In this document: piece by piece, positions 58,591 to 64,000 of the stretch
Layout of the letters: each line of letters begins with the position of its first letter
Numbering within the stretch: position 1 is the stretch's first letter
Source of the DNA: Sphingomonas morindae
GTDB lineage: Bacteria; Pseudomonadota; Alphaproteobacteria; Sphingomonadales; Sphingomonadaceae
Reading direction: 5' to 3'
NCBI RefSeq assembly: GCF_023822065.1
Contig: NZ_CP084930.1
Location: 434,001 to 498,000 of the forward strand
DNA length: 64,000 nt
Position numbers and translations under genes: made by a program
The notes under the pieces: generated by a model
Told to the model about the DNA's origin: nothing
What the model saw: only the letters and a program-made list of their open reading frames with translations
Databases searched by the model: none

Positions 58591-59592
58591 TCACCGCTTG
58601 GCCACGCTTTCGGGCAGATCCTTGCCGAACACGCGCTGATAATATTCCGCCACGAGCCCGCGCTCGGCCTCGTCGCACTTGTTGAGGAAGCTCATCCGGA
58701 ACGCCGTTCCGACATCGCCGAAGATCAGCGCGTTCTGCGCCCAGGAGATCACCGTGCGCGGGCTCATCACGGTCGAGATGTCGCCGGCGACGAAGCCGTT
58801 GCGGGTCAGCTCGGCGACCTTCACCATCCGCTCGACCGTCTGCTTGCCGTCGGGCTTGTCATATTCGCCGGACTTGGCGAGCACGATCCGCGCCTCGGTG
58901 GCGGCGGGCAGATAGTTGAGCGTGACGACGATGTTCCAGCGGTCCATCTGGCCCTGGTTGATCTGCTGGGTGCCGTGATACAGGCCCGTGGTATCGCCCA
59001 GGCCGACGGTGTTGGCGGTGGCGAACAGGCGGAACCAGGGATTGGCGCGCAGCACCCGGTTCTGATCCAGCAGGGTGAGCTTGCCCTCGGCCTCGAGCAC
59101 GCGCTGGATCACGAACATCACGTCCGGCCGGCCGGCGTCATATTCGTCGAACACCAGCGCGGTCGGCGTCTGCAGCGCCCAGGGCAGCAGGCCCTCGCGG
59201 AATTCGGTGATCTGCTGGCCGTCGCGCAGCACGATCGCATCGCGCCCGATCAGATCGATCCGGCTGACATGCGCGTCCAGATTGATGCGGATGCACGGCC
59301 AGTTGAGCCGCGCCGCCACCTGCTCGATATGCGAGGATTTGCCGGTGCCGTGATAGCCCTGCACCATCACCCGCCGATTGTGCGCGAACCCGGCCAGGAT
59401 GGCGATGGTCGTTTCCGGATCGAAGACATAGGCCGGATCGAGATCGGGCACGCGCTCATCGGCTTCGGAAAAGGCGGGCACTTCGAGATCGATGTCGATC
59501 CCGAACGTGTCGCGCACCGAAACCACCCGGTCGGGTGCGGACAGCAGCGTGGCCGAGCGCGCATCGGGCTGGGTATTGGCAATATCGGACAT
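58591..59592 (-). CDS. cobS: CobS-like AAA+ ATPase (cobaltochelatase subunit family)
   Basis: 333 residues. Walker A GYHGTGKS (79-86), Walker [11 protein letters not shown], and the MoxR-like sensor region [17 protein letters not shown]. CobS and CobT form the chaperone part of aerobic cobaltochelatase. Preceded by the DnaJ-like gene (17 bp), with which it forms a common alphaproteobacterial gene set. Confidence 0.94.
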   Translation of the reverse strand: MSDIANTQPDARSATLLSAPDRVVSVRDTFGIDIDLEVPAFSEADERVPDLDPAYVFDPETTIAILAGFAHNRRVMVQGYHGTGKSSHIEQVAARLNWPCIRINLDAHVSRIDLIGRDAIVLRDGQQITEFREGLLPWALQTPTALVFDEYDAGRPDVMFVIQRVLEAEGKLTLLDQNRVLRANPWFRLFATANTVGLGDTTGLYHGTQQINQGQMDRWNIVVTLNYLPAATEARIVLAKSGEYDKPDGKQTVERMVKVAELTRNGFVAGDISTVMSPRTVISWAQNALIFGDVGTAFRMSFLNKCDEAERGLVAEYYQRVFGKDLPESVAKR

Positions 59593-59609
59593 TCTTGCGT
59601 CTTTCCGAG

Positions 59610-60209
59610 TCAGGCGAAGGCGGGAGCGGATTTGAGCTGCGTATAGGCCGCGATCACGTCCTGCAAAGCCTGTTCGTGGCTGCGGTCGCCCCCGTTGCGA
59701 TCGGGATGGTAGCGGCGGACAAGTTCGGCATAGCGGCTGCGCAACGCGCGGCGATCGGCATCGGGGCCGAGCCCCAGCGTCTCCAGCGACCGGCGATCCT
59801 CGCCCGAGAGCGGCTTGCCATCGGCGCGCGGCCGCTCGGCCGCGACCCGCGCCTTGAAGCGGGCGCCGATCGCATCCAGCGGATCGCTGAAATCGCCCCA
59901 GCGCGGCGGCAGATCGGCGCCGACATGGCTGAAGGCGCGGGTCTCGCGCTCCCAGCCGGCATAGGGCCGCTGCGCCTGGGCGATCGCATCGGGATCCATG
60001 CCCTCGAAGAAATTATAGCCGGCGTTGAACGCCCGCACATGATCCAGGCACAGCCAGCGCCACGCGCCGGGCTGATCCCGCTGGCCGCCGCGCACCGCCG
60101 GCGCCCTGAATTCGCCGGGCGCCTCGCACCCCGGCTCCTCGCACCGCCGGCCCGTCTCCACCCGCCCGTGGAAGCGCGGTCCGCTCCGTCTGCCGTCCCG
60201 TTCGCTCAA
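59610..60209 (-). CDS. DnaJ-domain protein (C-terminal J domain)
   Basis: 199 residues. The N-terminal half has two Cys pairs or singles ([14 protein letters not shown]) and [22 protein letters not shown]. The J domain is at the C-terminus (about 138-197), with the HPD motif in [11 protein letters not shown]. It may recruit DnaK to a client linked with cobS and cobT. It is divergent from bolA (40 bp). Confidence 0.9.
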   Translation of the reverse strand: MSERDGRRSGPRFHGRVETGRRCEEPGCEAPGEFRAPAVRGGQRDQPGAWRWLCLDHVRAFNAGYNFFEGMDPDAIAQAQRPYAGWERETRAFSHVGADLPPRWGDFSDPLDAIGARFKARVAAERPRADGKPLSGEDRRSLETLGLGPDADRRALRSRYAELVRRYHPDRNGGDRSHEQALQDVIAAYTQLKSAPAFA

Positions 60210-60249
60210 GGAAGCTCCCCGTTTTCAGAAAGGGCTTTATATAGGGCGC

Positions 60250-60530
60250 ATGACCATCACCGCCACCGGACCGATCGCCCGCGAAATCACCGAGCGCCTG
60301 CAGAAAAGCCTGGCGCCGACACGGCTTGTCGTGCGCGACGAGAGCGAGAAGCATCGCGGCCATGCCGGCCATGACGCGCGCGGCGAAAGCCATTTCTTCG
60401 TGGAGATCGAGGCGCCGGGCTTCGCCGGCCTGTCGCGCGTGGCACGGCAGCGGCAGGTCAACGCCGCCCTCGCCGATCTTCTGGCCGAGCGCGTCCATGC
60501 GCTCGCCATCAAGGCGGTGGCGCCCGGCGA

Positions 60531-60534
<4 letters not shown>
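60250..60534 (+). CDS. bolA: BolA family protein
   Basis: 94 residues. The core (LVVRDESEKHRGHAGHD, SHFFVEIEAPGFAGLSRVAR) is typical of BolA proteins, which partner monothiol glutaredoxins in Fe-S handling and affect stress morphology. Stop overlaps the NUDIX gene start. Confidence 0.93.
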
Positions 60535-60965
<431 letters not shown>

Positions 60966-61003
60966 TTCTCGGTGCGGGGCGGCTCGCGGGGCGTTGGCAC
61001 GGC

Positions 61004-61705
61004 ATGACCTATGCGCTTTGGTACTGGTCCGAGATCCCGGGCCGTGGCGAATTCGTGCGGCTCGCGCTGGAAGCGGGACGGATCCCCTATGAGGACAAGG
61101 CGCTGGCGCGCGACGACGTGGCGCTGATGCGCGATAGGGGCGGCCGTCGGCCCGAGCCCTTCGCCCCGCCCTATCTCGTCGCCGGCGACCTGGTGATCGC
61201 GCAGGTCGCGGCGATCCTCCTCTATCTTGGCGAGAGCCACGGGCTCGCCCCGGCGGATCCGCGCGGGCGGCTTTTGGCGCATCAGATCCAGCTCACCATC
61301 GCCGATTGCGTGACCGAGGCGCACGATACCCACCATCCGGTGGCGATGGGCGCCTATTACGAAGACCAGATCGCCGAAGCGGCGCGCCGCGCCGATGATT
61401 TCCGCACCGAGCGTCTGCCGAAATTTCTGGGCTGGTTCGAGCGGATGCTCGCGCGGAGCGACGGCCCCTGGCTGCTCGGCGCGGACTGGAGCTATGCCGA
61501 TCTCTCGCTGTTCCAGCTGCTGGACGGGCTGCGCTTCGCCTTTCCGCTGCGCATGGAGCGGCTCGCCGGCGGGCATCCGCGGCTGACCGCGCTCCACGCC
61601 GCCGTGGCGGCGCTGCCGGTGCTCCAGCCTTATTTCAAATCGGGCCGCCGGCAGCCCTATGGCGACGGCATCTTCCGCCACTATCCCGAGCTAGACGCCG
61701 CCTGA
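61004..61705 (+). CDS. Glutathione S-transferase family protein
   Basis: 233 residues. The thioredoxin-like N-terminal domain (YALWYWSEIPGRGEFVRLAL; Tyr near the N-terminus as possible catalytic residue) and all-alpha C-terminal domain (WLLGADWSYADLSLFQLLDG) resemble sigma/pi-type GSTs. Substrate unknown. Convergent with rplT. Confidence 0.88.
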   Translation: MTYALWYWSEIPGRGEFVRLALEAGRIPYEDKALARDDVALMRDRGGRRPEPFAPPYLVAGDLVIAQVAAILLYLGESHGLAPADPRGRLLAHQIQLTIADCVTEAHDTHHPVAMGAYYEDQIAEAARRADDFRTERLPKFLGWFERMLARSDGPWLLGADWSYADLSLFQLLDGLRFAFPLRMERLAGGHPRLTALHAAVAALPVLQPYFKSGRRQPYGDGIFRHYPELDAA

Positions 61706-61715
61706 ACCCGCACGA

Positions 61716-61749
61716 AAAAGGGCGGCGGCCGCCTGGCCACCGCCCTTTT
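61716..61749. terminator. Bidirectional intrinsic terminator between GST gene and rplT
   Basis: 10-bp stem AAAAGGGCGG (61716-61725) / CCGCCCTTTT (61740-61749), giving a T run on both strands, between convergent genes. Confidence 0.85.
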
Positions 61750-61770
61750 CATCGCATCGCGACGCGCCGA

Positions 61771-62148
61771 TCAGGCGGCGACGCGGGCGTCCTCGGGCAG
61801 CGCGGCCTTGGCCTGCGCCACGATCGCCTTGAACACCTCGCCCTCATGCATCGCCATGTCGGCGAGCACCTTGCGGTCGAGATCGACACCGGCGAGCTTG
61901 AGGCCGTGCATGAACACGCCATAGGTCAGGCCCTCGGCGCGCACCGCGGCGTTGATGCGCTGGATCCAGAGCGCGCGGAACGAGCGCTTCTTCACCTTGC
62001 GATCGCGATAGGCGTATTGGCCGGCCTTCTCCACCGCCTGGCGGGCGATGCGGATGGTGTTCTTGCGGCGGCCATAATAGCCCTTGGCCGCATCCAGAAT
62101 CCGGTTGTGCTTGGCGCGGGTGGTCGTACCCCGCTTCACGCGTGCCAT
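61771..62148 (-). CDS. rplT: 50S ribosomal protein L20
   Basis: 125 residues. [20 protein letters not shown] and [20 protein letters not shown] are typical. It starts 14 bp after the rpmI stop. Ends in a shared terminator. Confidence 0.97.
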   Translation of the reverse strand: MARVKRGTTTRAKHNRILDAAKGYYGRRKNTIRIARQAVEKAGQYAYRDRKVKKRSFRALWIQRINAAVRAEGLTYGVFMHGLKLAGVDLDRKVLADMAMHEGEVFKAIVAQAKAALPEDARVAA

Positions 62149-62162
62149 GTGCTAAGCCCTCC

Positions 62163-62366
62163 TCAGTTCAGGCCGTAGGGGGCCCAGAGCTTGACCCGGG
62201 CGGTATCGGCCTCGGCAAGCACGGTGGTGCCGCGATTGGTACGGATATACTTGGAATTGTGCGAGATCAGCCGGTGGCGCTTGCCGGCCACGCCATGCTT
62301 CACCTTGCCGGTGGCGGTGAGCTTGAAGCGCTTCTTGACGCCGCTCTTGGTCTTGAGCTTGGGCAT
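62163..62366 (-). CDS. rpmI: 50S ribosomal protein L35
   Basis: 67 residues ([20 protein letters not shown]...[19 protein letters not shown]). The ATG at 62366 is the normal L35 start, so longer in-frame sequence upstream is ignored. The usual infC neighbour upstream is absent. Confidence 0.97.
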   Translation of the reverse strand: MPKLKTKSGVKKRFKLTATGKVKHGVAGKRHRLISHNSKYIRTNRGTTVLAEADTARVKLWAPYGLN

Positions 62367-62484
62367 TTTCGACTCCTTCATGATGTCGATTGCGGACCTG
62401 CCACGGCAGCCCATACTGGCCGGGCCATCCCTCGATCGAAGCGCGGGCCTATAGGGATGTCGGGGGCTCCGCGCAAGCCTTGTC

Positions 62485-62510
62485 GGAACCCCGGCGCGGC
62501 CGGCGCCGTT
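62485..62510 (+). promoter_or_regulatory. Candidate EcfG promoter ahead of the AsmA-family gene (N17 spacer)
   Basis: GGAAC at 62485-62489, 17-nt spacer, CGTT at 62507-62510: an exact consensus match with the longer permitted spacer. Transcription would start around 62517, only a few nt before the ATG at 62520, giving a nearly leaderless mRNA. About one perfect match could arise by chance in a window of this size, so support is moderate. Confidence 0.45.
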
Positions 62511-62519
62511 CATCCGGCC

Positions 62520-64000
62520 ATGGCCACAACCGCCCCCGCGCGCACGCCCGCGCCGCCGCCGCCCCCCGCCGCCCCCGCGCGCCGCTCCGGCGACGCGCCG
62601 ATCGGCGTCGGGCTCGGCGTGCTCGCCTGCCTGCTCGGGCTGTTGATGCTGGCCTGGGTGGTGCTGTTCGTCACCAAGGGCCGCTTCCTGAAGCCCACCG
62701 CCGAGCGGCTGGCGAGCCGAATGCTGCAGCGGCAGGTCCGGATCGCGGGCGACTTCCAGCTCTATCTGGCGCCGATCAACGTCAAGTTCGTCGCCGACGG
62801 CCTCACCATCTCCAATCCGGGCTGGGCCAGCCGGCCCAATTTCCTCGAGGCCGCGCATATCGACACGCGCGTCTCCACCATCCGGCTGCTGTTCGGCGAG
62901 CGCCATGCCCGCTGGCTCAATCTCGATCGTGCCGCGGTCGATACCGAGTGGGACCAGGCGCATCTCCGCAATACCTGGACCTTCGGCGATCCCAACAAGA
63001 AGGGTGCGCCCTTCCAATGGCCGGTGATCGACCGCGCGACCGTGACGGGCACGACGCTGCGCTACCGCGATCCGCAGATGCAGATCACCACGGACCAGCG
63101 CTTCGACACCGTCCACTCGTCCGACACGCATATCGACGAGGCGATCCGCTTCCAGGGCGGCGGCACGCTGCGCGGCCAGCGCTTCACCAATGCGGGTGCG
63201 CTGCTTTCGCCGAACTCCACCGTGCGGCTCGGGCGCAACCGGCTTGAACTCCATGCCGATGCCGGCCCCACCCATGTCGATCTCAATGGCGTGCTGCCGG
63301 CGGCGACGCAGATCGAGGGATCGGACCTGCACCTCAAGGCGCGCGGCCCCAACATGCGGCTGATGTTCGATCTGCTCGGCATCGTCATCCCCGATACGCG
63401 CGCCTTCCGCTTCACCTCCGATCTTACCAAGGTCGGCCCCGAATGGCGCTTCACGCGCCTGGCCGGCCGGTTCGGCGACAGCGATCTCGCCGGCCGCATG
63501 ACCGTGTCGGTGCCGGACGGCCGTCCGCGCATCAACGCGACGCTGGCGTCGCGCCAGGTCGACATTCTCGATGTCGGTCCGTTCATCGGCTATGCGCCCG
63601 AAACGCTGGCGAGCAAGGGCGCCACCGCCGCCGCCACCACACAATCGCGCCGCGATCATCCGCGCATCCTCCCCGATGCCCCGCTCCGCGCGGAGGCGCT
63701 CAAGCGCTTCGACGCGCATGTCGATTACAAGGTGGCGACGGTGCGCGCGCCCAATCTGCCCGTGTCGAACATCGCGCTCACGCTCGATCTCGACCATAAT
63801 CTGCTCGCCCTGTCGCCGTTGACCATGGATCTGGCGGGCGGCCACCTCGCCTCCGACATCGCGCTCGACGCGCGCCAGCCGGCGGTGCGCACCAGCTACG
63901 ACATCCGCCTCTCGCCGACACCGATGGGCCGGCTGCTGAAAGGCTTCGGCATCGATCAGCCGGGCACCACCGGCACCGTCAAGGCGCGGATCAAGATGGA
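62520..64000 (+). CDS. AsmA family protein (truncated by window end)
   Basis: At least 493 residues, open to the window end. A Pro/Ala-rich N-terminus and one transmembrane helix (about 34-52, [19 protein letters not shown]) precede a large periplasmic AsmA-type beta-rich region ([57 protein letters not shown]). AsmA-like proteins are thought to move phospholipids between membranes. No shorter ATG start keeps the anchor. A possible EcfG promoter lies at 62485-62510. Confidence 0.9.
   Translation, partial: MATTAPARTPAPPPPPAAPARRSGDAPIGVGLGVLACLLGLLMLAWVVLFVTKGRFLKPTAERLASRMLQRQVRIAGDFQLYLAPINVKFVADGLTISNPGWASRPNFLEAAHIDTRVSTIRLLFGERHARWLNLDRAAVDTEWDQAHLRNTWTFGDPNKKGAPFQWPVIDRATVTGTTLRYRDPQMQITTDQRFDTVHSSDTHIDEAIRFQGGGTLRGQRFTNAGALLSPNSTVRLGRNRLELHADAGPTHVDLNGVLPAATQIEGSDLHLKARGPNMRLMFDLLGIVIPDTRAFRFTSDLTKVGPEWRFTRLAGRFGDSDLAGRMTVSVPDGRPRINATLASRQVDILDVGPFIGYAPETLASKGATAAATTQSRRDHPRILPDAPLRAEALKRFDAHVDYKVATVRAPNLPVSNIALTLDLDHNLLALSPLTMDLAGGHLASDIALDARQPAVRTSYDIRLSPTPMGRLLKGFGIDQPGTTGTVKARIKM

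Overview
This is high-GC (about 70%), gene-dense chromosomal DNA from an alphaproteobacterium, most likely a sphingomonad (Sphingomonadales). The evidence is a complete PhyR/NepR/EcfG general stress response (GSR) locus with a PhyP-like kinase homologue, two large TonB-dependent receptors with an N-terminal VTGSRI box, a GTP-type PEP carboxykinase, and the order argS-SPOR-nagZ-scpA-scpB-tatABC. I see no rRNA, tRNA, insertion sequence, prophage or CRISPR array. About 60 protein genes are called. Two are cut by the window edges: glnE on the left and an AsmA-family gene on the right.

Layout. 1-524: 5' part of glnE. 589-5113: the GSR locus. It holds a second NepR-like gene, ecfG, a 46-residue membrane protein, phyR, nepR, a phyP-like degenerate histidine kinase, a predicted sRNA with two C-rich hairpin loops, and an entericidin-like lipoprotein. 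Several EcfG-type promoters (GGAAC-N16-CGTT) punctuate it. 5175-15406: a long minus-strand run with many overlapping start and stop codons (TPR/SPOR protein, dgt, argS, SPOR protein, nagZ, scpA, scpB, tatA, tatB, tatC). 15542-20933: a lipoprotein and the complete tol-pal cluster (ybgC-tolQRAB-pal). 20994-30599: dienelactone hydrolase, gpmA, purE-purK, a double-domain M16 protease, a DUF1003 protein and clpB with a heat-shock-type promoter.

30643-37370: two divergent TonB-dependent receptors separated by about 800 bp that hold no gene I trust. 37583-44883: periplasmic and lipoprotein genes, an M23 peptidase, a DUF2093 protein, then xseA and purD, whose divergent start codons share one CATG, a membrane-anchored helix-hairpin-helix protein, a CNNM/CBS protein and an OmpA-type lipoprotein. 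44926-56619: a cyclophilin-type PPIase, pckG, an SDR, prmA, phhA, the compact ligA/DUF815/tadA/YqaE group, a YciI protein, rpmB, a phytase-like esterase and a glycine-zipper protein. 56729-62366: cobT-cobS-dnaJ-like with divergent bolA-NUDIX, a glutathione transferase, then rplT and rpmI (no infC beside them). 62520-64000: the AsmA-family gene, preceded by a GGAAC-N17-CGTT site.

The most interesting part is the GSR locus. Under stress a kinase would phosphorylate PhyR, PhyR~P would sequester NepR and release EcfG, and EcfG would fire the local GGAAC/CGTT promoters. The new element is a short transcript unit at about 4736-4830, behind a perfect EcfG promoter, with a run of seven C in each of two hairpin loops. 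This architecture resembles the Caulobacter stress sRNA GsrN. The second NepR-like protein and the tiny EcfG-promoted membrane protein may be further regulators. The rest of the window is largely conserved housekeeping sequence.
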